Assembly (NCBI GenBank): GCA_046351095.1
Contig: JAXLZC010000001.1
Location: 1-64,000, forward strand
DNA: 64,000 nt
Origin: BQWY01 sp046351095
GTDB taxonomy: Bacteria > Nitrospirota > Nitrospiria > Nitrospirales > Nitrospiraceae
Reading direction: 5' to 3'
Shown here: piece by piece, positions 25,018 through 33,801 of the stretch
Position numbering within the stretch: position 1 is the first letter of the stretch
Layout: each line of letters starts with the position of its first letter
Notes under the pieces: model-generated
Told to the model about the DNA's origin: nothing
The model's database searches: none
What the model saw: the letters and a program-made list of their open reading frames with translations, nothing else
Made by a program: the position numbers and the translations under genes

Positions 25018-25203
25018 ATGAGAGAGAAGCGGAAGGTGTTGTACAAGAAGGGCGTGTTTGTCTGCCCGAAGTGTCGGCAGTCGTATGTACAGGACAAGTG
25101 GATCGAAGAGTTTCGTATCCGCTGCCACAAGTGCGACTATCGCGGCACGTTGACGGAAGTCTCGGTGGAGGAACATCTCGATGAGGAGACGATTCGGTAT
25201 TAA
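25018..25203 (+). CDS. Small zinc-ribbon protein
   Basis: A 61-residue protein with a CPKC...CHKC zinc ribbon (residues ~18-41) and an acidic tail. GGAGG at 25009-25013 sets the start. Its end overlaps the start of the flavodoxin gene by 23 bases, so translation is probably coupled. The function is unknown; such ribbons bind nucleic acid or protein. Confidence 0.75.
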   Translation: MREKRKVLYKKGVFVCPKCRQSYVQDKWIEEFRIRCHKCDYRGTLTEVSVEEHLDEETIRY

Positions 25204-25951
25204 CACCGAGTGTGCGTCCTCTCGCCGTGCAGGGCCTGTCGGCGACGCCGTCCGTGGCGGCGTCTTGAAGTCGTTGATTGCCGTCCTCGGCGGATGTCTG
25301 CTTGCTGCAGGTCTTTCCGTCCCAAACTCGGGCGCCGATACGTCTGTCCCTCCCGTCCTTGCGGCGGCCTCGTCGCCGTCCGATTCCGTAGCGTGTCCCA
25401 TCGACAAGCCCATCACGGTTTTGATCGCCTACCATTCCGGCAGCGGCAATACTGCGCAGTTAGCGAAGGGTGTGGCCGAAGGTGTGGAGAGCGTCGCCGG
25501 AACGCGTGTGGTGCTTCGACGCGTCGAGCAGGTGACGGCGGACGAACTGTTCGGGGCCGATGCGTTGATCTTAGGTTCGCCGGTCTACTGGTCGAACATG
25601 GCGGGCGAAGTCAAAACGTTCATCGACAATTGGCAGTTTAAGTTCGGCGTGTGGCCGGAGCTGAAGCTGAAGAATAAGGTCGGGGCCGCGTTTGCGACCG
25701 GCGGGCAGCAGGCGGGCGGCAAGGAGCTGACGATGCTCAGCATCCTCGCGGCGATGCTGCACAATCAAATGGTCGTGGTGGCCGGTGGCGGCGCGTTCGG
25801 CGCCTCGGCGACGACGGAAGGAGATAGCCCCGGCATCGACAAACAGGAACTCGCCTCAGCGCGTGACCTTGGTCGCCGTGTCGTCGATGTGGCGTCGATT
25901 GTCAGACGCGGCGCGCCTCGTTCGAATTCCGCACTCACTCCTATCCAGTAG
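25181..25951 (+). CDS. Flavodoxin/WrbA-like protein with N-terminal export signal
   Basis: A 256-residue protein. The flavodoxin-like fold starts near residue 80 with the FMN phosphate loop AYHSGSGNTAQLAKGV. It continues with GSPVYWSNMAGEVKTFIDNW and an ATGGQQAGGKELTMLSI segment like WrbA/NAD(P)H:quinone oxidoreductases. Unusually, a hydrophobic segment VLKSLIAVLGGCLLAAGLSV and a low-complexity linker come first, suggesting export or membrane anchoring. LGGC could be a lipobox, but the sequence after the Cys stays hydrophobic. FMN proteins are normally cytoplasmic, so the location and the way FMN is loaded are open. The ATG at 25181 overlaps the zinc-ribbon gene. Confidence 0.82.
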   Translation: MRRRFGINTECASSRRAGPVGDAVRGGVLKSLIAVLGGCLLAAGLSVPNSGADTSVPPVLAAASSPSDSVACPIDKPITVLIAYHSGSGNTAQLAKGVAEGVESVAGTRVVLRRVEQVTADELFGADALILGSPVYWSNMAGEVKTFIDNWQFKFGVWPELKLKNKVGAAFATGGQQAGGKELTMLSILAAMLHNQMVVVAGGGAFGASATTEGDSPGIDKQELASARDLGRRVVDVASIVRRGAPRSNSALTPIQ

Positions 25952-26079
25952 CGCTTCGTTCGAACCGTATCAATAACACCAATCGGTTGTCGGCGCATGC
26001 GACCTGGTTCGCCTCGACGTGGTCCGGTAGGGCTGGAGGCGCGTTTGCTTCCGAGGTGTTGGTTAGGAACGGGGAGGGG

Positions 26080-26265
26080 TTAGGCTTGGGTCAGTTGGTC
26101 GGCCGCGAGCGTGACCAATTCGCGGATATTTTTTGCGCAGCGTCCGCAGCAACCTGGGTCCTTGAGGCCGAAGGTGGCGATGAGCGCCGCCCGCGTGACG
26201 GTCCCCTGGCGACCTGCCTGTTGCACGTCCCGATCGGTGAGCCCCTTGCAGAGACAGACATACAT
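26080..26265 (-). CDS. bfd: Bacterioferritin-associated ferredoxin-like [2Fe-2S] protein
   Basis: A 61-residue BFD domain protein with the four cluster cysteines in CLCKG and DPGCCGRCAKNI. Bfd reduces the mineral core of bacterioferritin so that stored iron is released. No bacterioferritin gene is adjacent. A Fur-box match and a sigma-70 promoter lie directly upstream, which fits expression under iron limitation. Confidence 0.92.
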   Translation of the reverse strand: MYVCLCKGLTDRDVQQAGRQGTVTRAALIATFGLKDPGCCGRCAKNIRELVTLAADQLTQA

Positions 26266-26319
26266 GGATGCCTACTTTCTCTTGAGGTGAACAGTTCGGG
26301 GCTCTGACGGCCTCTGTGC

Positions 26320-26338
26320 GATTATGAGAAGCATTATC
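26320..26338 (-). promoter_or_regulatory. Fur box upstream of bfd
   Basis: GATTATGAGAAGCATTATC matches 16 of 19 positions of the Fur consensus GATAATGATAATCATTATC. It lies immediately downstream of the predicted -10 and overlaps the probable transcription start, a repressing position. Confidence 0.8.
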
Positions 26339-26345
26339 AAGATAT

Positions 26346-26374
26346 AGTCTAGCCTGCCGCCTGAGGGCTGTCAA
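26346..26374 (-). promoter_or_regulatory. bfd promoter
   Basis: Read on the minus strand: a perfect TTGACA (26374-26369), a 17-base spacer and TAGACT (26351-26346), with TATATC just beyond as an alternative -10. Confidence 0.7.
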
Positions 26375-26502
26375 GCCGTCAATGGTACCCTCGGTCGTAG
26401 GCCTCGGGATAGGGAAGCGGGTAGGTGAACTGAGGAAGCGAAACGTCGCGAACGTGGGCGTCGAACGACGGTGCGTTCGGCGCCCGCTTCGAGGGAAAGC
26501 GC

Positions 26503-28323
26503 TCAGCGAGCGGCGGTCCGTTCGAGTTCGTCGACCATTTCTTTCACCATATCGAAACCAGCTTGCCAGAATGATGGCGCGCGCATATCGACACCCATCG
26601 ACTCCAAAATCGCCGTGGGACTTTGGGAGCCGCCGGTCGCCAGCATTTGGAGATACTTCGGCACGAAGGCCTCACCTTGTTGCCGGTACATCCCGTAGAG
26701 CGCGAGGACCAAGAGGTTGCCGAAGCTGTACGCGTAACAATAAAACGGGGTGTGGTAGATGTGCGGGATCGTGATCCACTCCCAGTTAAACGCGTCGGGC
26801 ACACGCACTGCTTTGCCGAACTGTTGCTTCAAGAGTTTGCCGTAAGTCTGCGAGAGGTCCTCAACGGTCGCCCCGTTGGCGATCGCCTCGTGCGCCGTCC
26901 GTTCGAATTGTACGAAGTAGGCTTGCCGCATCACCGTCGCGTAGATATCGTCCAGCTGGCCGAGCAGGATGCCCTGTTTCACTTTGGTATTGCGCTCCTG
27001 TTGTAAGAGCGCGTCCGACAAAATTCGCTCGCCGAACACGGATGCTGTTTCCGCCAGCGGCAGCGTCGAATGAAACGTAAACACCGGGTGCTCGGCCGCC
27101 AGCATGCCGTGCACCGCATGGCCGAGTTCATGGGCCATCGTGGCGATGTCGCGTGCGTCGCCCGTGTAGTTCAGGAGGACATAGGGCGTCGTGCCGGGCG
27201 TGATGCTGTAACAATAGGCGCCGCCGACTTTGCCCGGTTGGGTAGTGGCGTGGACGTGGCGCTCGGCGAACACCTGCTCGGCCAGGTCCGCGAGTTTCGG
27301 CGAAAATCCTCGATAGGAATCGAGCACCAATTTCACCGCGTCTTGGTAGGCGTAAGCCTTCTCCGTTCCGCGAAACGGCGCGTAGATATGATAGCGAGAC
27401 ATATCGTGAATTCCGCAGACTTTCGCCTTAACCTTAAAGTATCGCTGGAAGAGCGTCGCGTTCTTGAGGCACGCGTCCAACAGCGCGCCGACCGCCTCGT
27501 CCGGGATATCGTTTTGCACGTTGCGCGAATGGATGGGCGAGTCGAAGTGCCGCAGGCCCACCTGCTCCGCTTTCCAGTCGGTGACGAGCGCCTTGTACAT
27601 CTCGCCGAGCGTGTCGCGGTGCCCGCCGAAGACGCGGTGCATTTCGTTGTACGCTGCCTCGCGGAGTTTCGAGTTGGGGCACCGCACGTAGCTCGACAGC
27701 TCCTCGCGCGTCATCGTCTTCTTTTTGCCCTTCACGGTGAGCGTGAACGAGAGGCCGTTGGTGACCAAGTCGTAGAGCGTTGTGATGGCCGTGCGGCCGG
27801 TTGTGTTCTTGACGTTCAGGACCTTCTCTTCCGCTTCGCTCAGCGTGTGGGGCGTAAACCGCCGGATCGTTTCGAGGTGGTACCGATAACGCGGCGCGGC
27901 GTCGATGAACCGTTGTGCCGTCGGCTCATCCAGGCTTTGCCACCAGAGGTCGAAAAACAGGAGGCGATTGTGGATGCCGGTCAGGCGCTCCTCGACCAGC
28001 GCCTTATGCGAACGCGACGGCGCGTGCGCGGTATTTTCCGAGTACCACAGGTAGGAGTGGGCGCCGAGCGTCGACGAGAGGCGCGAGATCTGTTCCTCTT
28101 GATCGAGCAGCGCGAGGAACTCCGCCGGGGCCATCGTGGCGGAGAGTCTGGTGCGGCTCGCTTCAAACTCCGACACGCGGCGTTCGAGGTCGGCGAGTGT
28201 GGGCTGAAAGTCCTTGATGCCGTGCGGCAGGAGATCCGTCAGGTTCCATCGGTCGGCATAGGCACGTAACCGACGACGTGCGGGGGCGGCCGCGACGCTT
28301 GACTTGATTCTGGTCACTGGCAT
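26503..28323 (-). CDS. pepF: Oligoendopeptidase F-type M3 metallopeptidase
   Basis: A 606-residue cytoplasmic zinc peptidase of the M3B family. The active-site HELGH is at residues 398-402 (MAHELGHAVHGMLA), with the downstream Glu in LPLAETASVFGE. The N-terminal helical lid region and the KVGGAYCYSITPGTTPYVLLNYTG segment are typical of PepF. These enzymes degrade short peptides. The ATG at 28323 is preferred because GGAAGGAG lies before it; a longer frame from 28389 lacks a ribosome-binding site. Confidence 0.93.
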   Translation of the reverse strand: MPVTRIKSSVAAAPARRRLRAYADRWNLTDLLPHGIKDFQPTLADLERRVSEFEASRTRLSATMAPAEFLALLDQEEQISRLSSTLGAHSYLWYSENTAHAPSRSHKALVEERLTGIHNRLLFFDLWWQSLDEPTAQRFIDAAPRYRYHLETIRRFTPHTLSEAEEKVLNVKNTTGRTAITTLYDLVTNGLSFTLTVKGKKKTMTREELSSYVRCPNSKLREAAYNEMHRVFGGHRDTLGEMYKALVTDWKAEQVGLRHFDSPIHSRNVQNDIPDEAVGALLDACLKNATLFQRYFKVKAKVCGIHDMSRYHIYAPFRGTEKAYAYQDAVKLVLDSYRGFSPKLADLAEQVFAERHVHATTQPGKVGGAYCYSITPGTTPYVLLNYTGDARDIATMAHELGHAVHGMLAAEHPVFTFHSTLPLAETASVFGERILSDALLQQERNTKVKQGILLGQLDDIYATVMRQAYFVQFERTAHEAIANGATVEDLSQTYGKLLKQQFGKAVRVPDAFNWEWITIPHIYHTPFYCYAYSFGNLLVLALYGMYRQQGEAFVPKYLQMLATGGSQSPTAILESMGVDMRAPSFWQAGFDMVKEMVDELERTAAR

Positions 28324-28487
28324 ACAGGAGGCTCCTTCCGATTGGGAACAGGTTCGGGCCGAATGAAACACGGCGGGTCGAGGGTGCATTCGCCGGTCCG
28401 CTTTTGTACCATATCGCCGCCGTCTGACGGAAAGCTTGCAGGAAAAGTTGCAGATGTGTGGTGCGCGATGCCTGTGGGGAGCGAGTC

Positions 28488-28823
28488 ATGACCGAACAAG
28501 AAATCGAGCGGGCGGTGCAATATGTCACCGCCACGACGTCTTATAGTCGAGAGACCGTGAGCCAGATCGTGACGACCTGCCTGTCGGAGTTGGCCGACCT
28601 GGCGACACACGGCCGTCGAAATTTCGAGCGCGACGCGTTGATGGAATATGTCAGCCAGTGGACCATCCGCAAAACGGGCCAACCGGAGCCGCTGGTGCGC
28701 GAGGTGTTGGGCTGCGCGAGCCGTTGGCTGGATGAGACCTGTGAGCAGGTGTTGGTGCCCGTTGGGTCCAAAGCCGGGGACAGTGCGGCGGACGACGACG
28801 ATGCCGCAGGCGGTCGTGCCTGA
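28488..28823 (+). CDS. Small helical protein of unknown function
   Basis: A 111-residue protein that I do not recognise. It appears mostly helical (MTEQEIERAVQYVTATT, TVSQIVTTCLSELADLA) with an acidic DDDD tail. GGGGAG precedes the ATG at 28488. It is divergent from pepF and followed by the 28926 gene on the same strand. Confidence 0.6.
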   Translation: MTEQEIERAVQYVTATTSYSRETVSQIVTTCLSELADLATHGRRNFERDALMEYVSQWTIRKTGQPEPLVREVLGCASRWLDETCEQVLVPVGSKAGDSAADDDDAAGGRA

Positions 28824-28925
28824 CGTCTGTTCCCGCGGTTGCTGATCGCCGCACGGTGCGACGAGCGTGTTCGATGCACCTCGCTCTACGGCGAGGGTGT
28901 TCGCTCGGGTCGTACGGGAGGAGCC

Positions 28926-29954
28926 ATGCCGGTTCCATCTCCGTCTCCACGTCTGCCGTCCCATTCGCCCATCGGGCATGGTCTTGCACAGACCGTGGTG
29001 CCCAGTCCCGCTTCATCGCCCGCACCCGTCTCTCGTCGCAGTCGAGCCGAAGCGCGTGCCATGGCGACACTCGCGTCGTTGCGCCACTGTCTTGGGGCGC
29101 GGCGTGAAGTGGACCTAACTGGATGGGGCGCAGCAGCCAGTCGCGCGCGTGCCGACGAGTCGGCGCGGAATGCGGACTATTGGCGTTTGTTCGATCGCGA
29201 TTGGCAGGCGGTGGTGCAGGCCGGACTGCAGGGCAGCGACGCGCATGAGGAGCCCGAGCGAGTCTGGACCCATCGGCGACTCTTGTCGCTGGGGCGACGG
29301 TTGGCGGCGGACCACCGCGGTATTCGCGAGTCGGCGGTGGCCGAAGTGGAAATGGCCGGCCGTCTGTTACGCGCGGGCGGCGCTATCCGGTGGCTGCCGG
29401 AGTCGCAAGCGCGGACGGCGGACTTGGAATGTCGATTCGGTGCCACGCGACTCTGCGTCGAAGTCACGGCGATGGTCGGCGCGTTTCGAGAGACACACGG
29501 CATTCCGACGCACCGTGCGTTGTTTCTGCATGATCCGGACGGGCCGCTGACCGACGGCGATGTCTTGATCCATCGGATGCTCGCGCGTGTGTCGCAAAAG
29601 GCGCGGCAGTTGGCGGACTATCGTGAGCCCGTGTTGTTGAGCCTGTCGGTGCCGCCGCAGGAGGACACCGCAAGTGGTCGTCAACCCGATCCGGTGGAAT
29701 TGGACTTGCGACGATTGGCGGGCGCCGTCACCGAATTGCTGTTGCGCCTGCAGCATCTGAGCGGCGTCAGTTTGTCCTTGTGGAGTGTGCGCGCGTTGCC
29801 GGCGTCATCGGCGATCCGGTTGGCGAATGTCGGGTTGGTCGAACGGTTCGCGCAGCAGGCGGAGGCGGCGCCGGTGCGTATGCTGGTTGGGAATCCGGCC
29901 GCGCAGGCCCCGCTGATGCGCGGGACATTCGGGCGCTTGCGGGAGACGTTGTAA
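28926..29954 (+). CDS. Protein of unknown function, possible PD-(D/E)xK-like fold
   Basis: A 342-residue protein with a proline/serine-rich N-terminus. The GGGAGGAG just before 28926 makes the start clear. The central part (VAEVEMAGRLLRAGG, then TADLECRFGATRLCVEVTAM) has an E ... D-L-E-C ... V-E-V arrangement, as seen in restriction-endonuclease-like folds. The usual Lys after the second acid is not present, so activity is doubtful. No membrane or signal segment is seen. Confidence 0.6.
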   Translation: MPVPSPSPRLPSHSPIGHGLAQTVVPSPASSPAPVSRRSRAEARAMATLASLRHCLGARREVDLTGWGAAASRARADESARNADYWRLFDRDWQAVVQAGLQGSDAHEEPERVWTHRRLLSLGRRLAADHRGIRESAVAEVEMAGRLLRAGGAIRWLPESQARTADLECRFGATRLCVEVTAMVGAFRETHGIPTHRALFLHDPDGPLTDGDVLIHRMLARVSQKARQLADYREPVLLSLSVPPQEDTASGRQPDPVELDLRRLAGAVTELLLRLQHLSGVSLSLWSVRALPASSAIRLANVGLVERFAQQAEAAPVRMLVGNPAAQAPLMRGTFGRLRETL

Positions 29955-29967
29955 GGCGAGACGCAGC

Positions 29968-30288
29968 TCAGGCCGGCGGTAAGGTCGTCAGCAGGTGTTC
30001 AAGATTTTTTGTCACCATCGCGTCGCCGTTGGTGCGGGAGACTTCGATACCCTTCGCGGACACTTCTCGGCAGCGATCGAGTCGATTCACCTTCTTCAAC
30101 GACTCGGCCAGCGCGAAGTACGCGGCGGAATAGGTCGGCTTCACGCGGATGCAACTTTCCAGCGCTTCCACCGCCTCGTTCCAGTTCCCGTCGTCCATGT
30201 AGGCTTTCCCTAAGCCGAACCACGCGACATCGTCGTCCGGTTCCAACGCCAACACTCTCTTCAACGGTTCGATCCGCGGATTCGGCAT
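29968..30288 (-). CDS. Small TPR protein
   Basis: A 106-residue protein of about three tetratricopeptide repeats (AWFGLGKAYMDDGNWNEAVEALESCI, AYFALAESLKKVNRLDRCREV). GGAGGAG precedes the ATG at 30288. It converges with the preceding gene, with only 13 bases between. It is probably an interaction adaptor; the partner is unknown. Confidence 0.82.
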   Translation of the reverse strand: MPNPRIEPLKRVLALEPDDDVAWFGLGKAYMDDGNWNEAVEALESCIRVKPTYSAAYFALAESLKKVNRLDRCREVSAKGIEVSRTNGDAMVTKNLEHLLTTLPPA

Positions 30289-30444
30289 AACTCCTCCAAC
30301 AGCGTGCACGAGTACCTTCGTTCGGACCTTACCAGCGGCGCGCGCGCGTTGTCTATGCGCGTTTCTGCATGGTACGCTGCCAAACGTTGGAACGCGGTTG
30401 CGTACGACGGCGCGACGTGCGAGGCATACGAGAAAGCAGCAACG

Positions 30445-31389
30445 ATGGGTACAACCGGGTTCGTCTGCGATCCACAGTATCTCGAACATGATATGGGGCC
30501 CGGCCATCCGGAGTCGCCCGAGCGCCTGCGTGCGATCGTCGCGCGTCTTGAATCGACTGGGTTGATGGGGCGCCTCACGCGTATCCCGCCGCGCCGCGCG
30601 ACGGACGCCGATATCCTCCGCATTCACACCGCAGCGTATCTCCAAAAACTTACCGCGAGCCAACCGACAAGTGGCCGAGTCTCGCTCGATCCCGATACGT
30701 CGATGTCGTCGGGCTCGCTTCCGGCCGCGTACTTGGCGACGGGCGGAGCGTTGGCCGCGTGCGATGCAATCATGGCCGGGACGGTGCGCCACGCCTTTTG
30801 TGCGGTGCGTCCGCCGGGCCACCATGCGGAGGCGTCGCGTGCGATGGGGTTTTGCCTCTTGAATTCCGTCGCCGTCACCGCGCGGTATCTGCAGGCGACG
30901 CATGGACTCGCAAAAATCCTGATCGTCGATTGGGACGTGCATCACGGCAACGGCACGCAGCATTCGTTCGAGGACGATCCGACCATTCTGTTTTTCAGTA
31001 CGCACCAATACCCACATTATCCCGGCACGGGTCGCGCGACGGAAACGGGACGCGGCGCGGGCGAGGGATTCACGATCAACGTGCCGATGTCGGCGGGCGA
31101 AGGCGACGAGGACTACGTCGACGTGTTCGAGCGTGTGTTGGTGCCGGCTGCCGATCGGTTCAAGCCGGATGCGGTGATCGTCTCGGCGGGATTCGACGCG
31201 CATTGCGACGATCCACTGGCGAGTATGGCGTTGACGGAGTCGGGCTATGCGGCGTTGACCGCCATCGTGGGTGGGATTGCAACGCGGCATGCGCAGGGGC
31301 GACTGCTTTCCTGTTTGGAAGGCGGCTATAACCTGACGGCGCTCGCCGCGTCGGTCGAGGCGCATCTCACGGCGTTGCTCGCCGTATGA
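30445..31389 (+). CDS. Histone deacetylase-superfamily amidohydrolase
   Basis: A 314-residue HDAC/acetylpolyamine-amidohydrolase/AcuC-type enzyme. Catalytic features are present: RPPGHHAE (paired His), VDWDVHHGNGTQ (zinc Asp and His), SAGFDAHCDDPLA (second zinc Asp) and LEGGYNL near the C-terminus. It would remove acetyl groups from lysine, polyamine or another amide substrate in the cytoplasm. ATG 30445 is used because family similarity begins there. The stop overlaps the start of the pentahaem cytochrome gene by 4 bases (ATGA), so the two are translationally coupled. Confidence 0.92.
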   Translation: MGTTGFVCDPQYLEHDMGPGHPESPERLRAIVARLESTGLMGRLTRIPPRRATDADILRIHTAAYLQKLTASQPTSGRVSLDPDTSMSSGSLPAAYLATGGALAACDAIMAGTVRHAFCAVRPPGHHAEASRAMGFCLLNSVAVTARYLQATHGLAKILIVDWDVHHGNGTQHSFEDDPTILFFSTHQYPHYPGTGRATETGRGAGEGFTINVPMSAGEGDEDYVDVFERVLVPAADRFKPDAVIVSAGFDAHCDDPLASMALTESGYAALTAIVGGIATRHAQGRLLSCLEGGYNLTALAASVEAHLTALLAV

Positions 31390-32726
31390 CACGCGATCGT
31401 CTGCCGACATGGTCTGCGAGGCCGGAGGTGCGCCGCCGGATTCGCTGGGGACGCTGGATCGTCGGGGCATTCCTGCTCGCCGGGCTGGTTTACCTCTATT
31501 ACACCGAAGTGAAACCGGTCGTGATCTTCGGCCTGCGCGACGAGTATACGCACGCCATTCCGCACCAAGCCGTCCCTGCCGGACTCGACAGCCTCAAGGC
31601 CGAATCCTGCGGGACCTGTCACCGCGAAATCTACGACGAGTGGAAAACGAGCATCCATGCGCAGGCGTGGGACGATCCGTTTTTCCAGGCCTATTGGAAA
31701 AAAGATAAACAGATTTGGGTGTGCCTGAATTGCCACACGCCGCTGGAGAACCAGCAGCCGACGCTCGTCGGGGCGATTCCGCGTGGGCGTGTGGAGAAGG
31801 CGCCGGAGCAGCCGAATCCGCACTTCGATCCGTCGTATCAGCGCGAGGGCGTCACTTGCGCGGCCTGCCACGTCCGTGACGGCGTTATCTACGGGCCGTA
31901 CGAGGACAGCGTGGCGCCGCATCCCACGAAATTCGATCCGCGCTTCCGCACCGCGCAAGTCTGCTCGCGGTGCCACAACGTGGTGTCGGGACCGGCGCAG
32001 TTTTATAATGTCGGCCCTTGCGGAACCTACGCGGAATACGAAGGCAAATTTTTTATGCAGGAGCGTGGCTTCATTTGTCAGAGTTGCCACATGCCGGAAA
32101 TCGACCGGCCGGTAGCGACGGACAGTCCGATTCGGCGCGGGCGCCGACATCTCTGGCGCGGCGGGCACGACCCGGACATGGTGAAACAAGCCATCGCCGT
32201 GTCGGTGAAGGCCGACCCGATGACGCCGGGACCGCGACCGACGGCGAACGTGACGTTGTCGATTCTGAACGCGGGAGCGGGCCACAAGATTCCGACGGGC
32301 GATCCCGACCGGCATTTCACGGTGGAGTTCGAAGTACGCGATGCGTCACAACACGTATTGACGCGGCAACACAGTACGATCGGGCGTTGGATCCAGTGGC
32401 AACCGGCCATCATCGAATGGTACGACAACCGGCTGATGCCGCTGGCCGACCGCGACTATCGGTTTTCCTATCGGCTGCCGGAGCGTGCCGAGGGGCTGAC
32501 GTTGCACACGCGCGTGCGATACCATATCCTCACCGACGGCCAACACGAGATGTTGCGCACGCGGTATGGGCTGACGGCTGAGGATGCGTATTCCTTCGTG
32601 GTGTACGAGCGCACGTTCCCGTTGAACGAAACGCTGACGGCTGCGGTCGACGCGGAGCGGTCGGCGACGGCGCGGGCGCATCCGCCCATCGAGCCGACCA
32701 GTTGTCCGGCGCCGACGGCCGGGTAG
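31386..32726 (+). CDS. Pentahaem c-type cytochrome, membrane-anchored, copy C
   Basis: A 446-residue protein with an N-terminal membrane anchor (WIVGAFLLAGLVYLYYTEV) and five CxxCH sites from residues 75, 113, 158, 193 and 231. The first (ESCGTCHREIYDEWKTSIHAQAW) has the same layout as copies A and B, and the last (ICQSCHMPEIDRP) resembles both. A haem-free beta-rich C-terminal domain follows. It is not cleavable by obvious signs, unlike copies A and B. It is co-transcribed with the deacetylase gene upstream. Confidence 0.87.
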   Translation: MTRDRLPTWSARPEVRRRIRWGRWIVGAFLLAGLVYLYYTEVKPVVIFGLRDEYTHAIPHQAVPAGLDSLKAESCGTCHREIYDEWKTSIHAQAWDDPFFQAYWKKDKQIWVCLNCHTPLENQQPTLVGAIPRGRVEKAPEQPNPHFDPSYQREGVTCAACHVRDGVIYGPYEDSVAPHPTKFDPRFRTAQVCSRCHNVVSGPAQFYNVGPCGTYAEYEGKFFMQERGFICQSCHMPEIDRPVATDSPIRRGRRHLWRGGHDPDMVKQAIAVSVKADPMTPGPRPTANVTLSILNAGAGHKIPTGDPDRHFTVEFEVRDASQHVLTRQHSTIGRWIQWQPAIIEWYDNRLMPLADRDYRFSYRLPERAEGLTLHTRVRYHILTDGQHEMLRTRYGLTAEDAYSFVVYERTFPLNETLTAAVDAERSATARAHPPIEPTSCPAPTAG

Positions 32727-32778
32727 GGCGAGGCGACGATACGAAGGATCTGTTATTCAGGAACCATCGAGGATTGCT

Positions 32779-33693
32779 ATGAACCACCCGTTTTTGATCG
32801 ACACGGAAACCTTGCAGCAAAACTTGGGGCGGCCGGGCCTCGTGATTGTGGACGTGCGCGGACGCGCCGCCTACGAATTCGGCGGACATATTCCGGGTGC
32901 GGTGCATTCGACCTGGCACGACTATAGCGATCCGCAGGCGGTGGCCAAGGGCGTGATCGATCCGGATCCTGCGCGTCTCGAAGCGAAGCTGCGCGCGTTG
33001 GGCATCAACAACGACAGCGACGTGGTGATCTACTCGAACCCGTTCGATAACTGGGGCGACGAAGGCCGCATGTTTTGGATGCTCCATGCGCTTGGGCACG
33101 AGCACTTGCGGATCCTCGATGGCGGGTGGGTGAAGTGGGTGGACGAGCGGCGCCCGTTCGAGCATGGGCCGAAACGTGTGCCTGCTGGAAATTTTACGGT
33201 GAAACCGCGAGCCGGCGTGTCGATCCTGAAGGACGAGCTCAAGCAGATCGTGAAGAGCCCGGATGCGAAGCGTGTGGCCATCCTCGACGCACGCAGCTAC
33301 GAAGAGTTTCTCGGGAAAGAGGTCTCGGGTATTCCGCGCCCCGGCCACATTCCTGGTGCGATTCCGGTACCCTGGAACGGCTTTTTGAACAAGGATGGGA
33401 CGCTCAAGCCCGTCGACACGATCCTGGAACGGTTGGCCGCGCAACAGATGCATCCGCACGAAGATACCGTGACCTATTGCACCGGCGGTGTGCGCTCGGC
33501 CTGGTTGTGGTTTGTGCTGAAGGTGGCGGGCTTCCAACGCGTACGTAATTACGCTGGATCTTGGTGGGAATGGAGTCGCGACTTTGCTTGCCCGGTCGAA
33601 AAAGACACCAAAATGCTCCAAGAATTGCTCGGTGTGGACGAGGCCGAAGGCACGGCCCCAGCCAAGTCCGGCAAAAGTCCGCGCCCTGCTTGA
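32779..33693 (+). CDS. Thiosulfate/mercaptopyruvate sulfurtransferase (tandem rhodanese)
   Basis: A 304-residue protein of two rhodanese domains. The N-terminal domain is inactive-like (VDVRGRAAYEFGGHIPGA). The C-terminal one carries the active Cys234 in TYCTGGVRSAW after LDARSYEEF. It transfers sulfane sulfur from thiosulfate or mercaptopyruvate to acceptors such as cyanide or thiols. GAGGA precedes the ATG. The loop after the Cys (GGVRS) leans towards the thiosulfate type, but this is uncertain. Confidence 0.92.
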   Translation: MNHPFLIDTETLQQNLGRPGLVIVDVRGRAAYEFGGHIPGAVHSTWHDYSDPQAVAKGVIDPDPARLEAKLRALGINNDSDVVIYSNPFDNWGDEGRMFWMLHALGHEHLRILDGGWVKWVDERRPFEHGPKRVPAGNFTVKPRAGVSILKDELKQIVKSPDAKRVAILDARSYEEFLGKEVSGIPRPGHIPGAIPVPWNGFLNKDGTLKPVDTILERLAAQQMHPHEDTVTYCTGGVRSAWLWFVLKVAGFQRVRNYAGSWWEWSRDFACPVEKDTKMLQELLGVDEAEGTAPAKSGKSPRPA

Positions 33694-33749
33694 CTCACCC
33701 CCTGAAGGTGGTTAAGGTTTCACTATAAGAAAGAAAGGTCGGGTGTGGC

Positions 33750-33780
33750 GGAGGATTGCGTCCTCCCATACCCCCCCCCC
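33750..33780 (+). repeat. Stem-loop and C10 tract in the smbP leader
   Basis: A 6-bp hairpin (GGAGGA 33750-33755 with TCCTCC 33761-33766) is followed by ten consecutive C residues at 33771-33780. The run is 21 bases before the ATG and close to the GGGAGG ribosome-binding site. A TATAAG at 33724-33729 could be the -10 of the promoter. Confidence 0.75.
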
Positions 33781-33801
33781 GTCTAACCAGGGAGGTCTGT
33801 C

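Noticed and set aside
26375..26502. Additional gene between bfd and pepF
   Set aside because: Only short frames without start signals; the stretch holds the upstream end of the bfd control region.
33690..33729. TTGACT...TATAAG as a promoter for smbP
   Set aside because: The -10 is good, but the spacing to TTGACT is 28 bases, too long for sigma-70. The real -35 is unclear, so only the -10 is mentioned with the leader.
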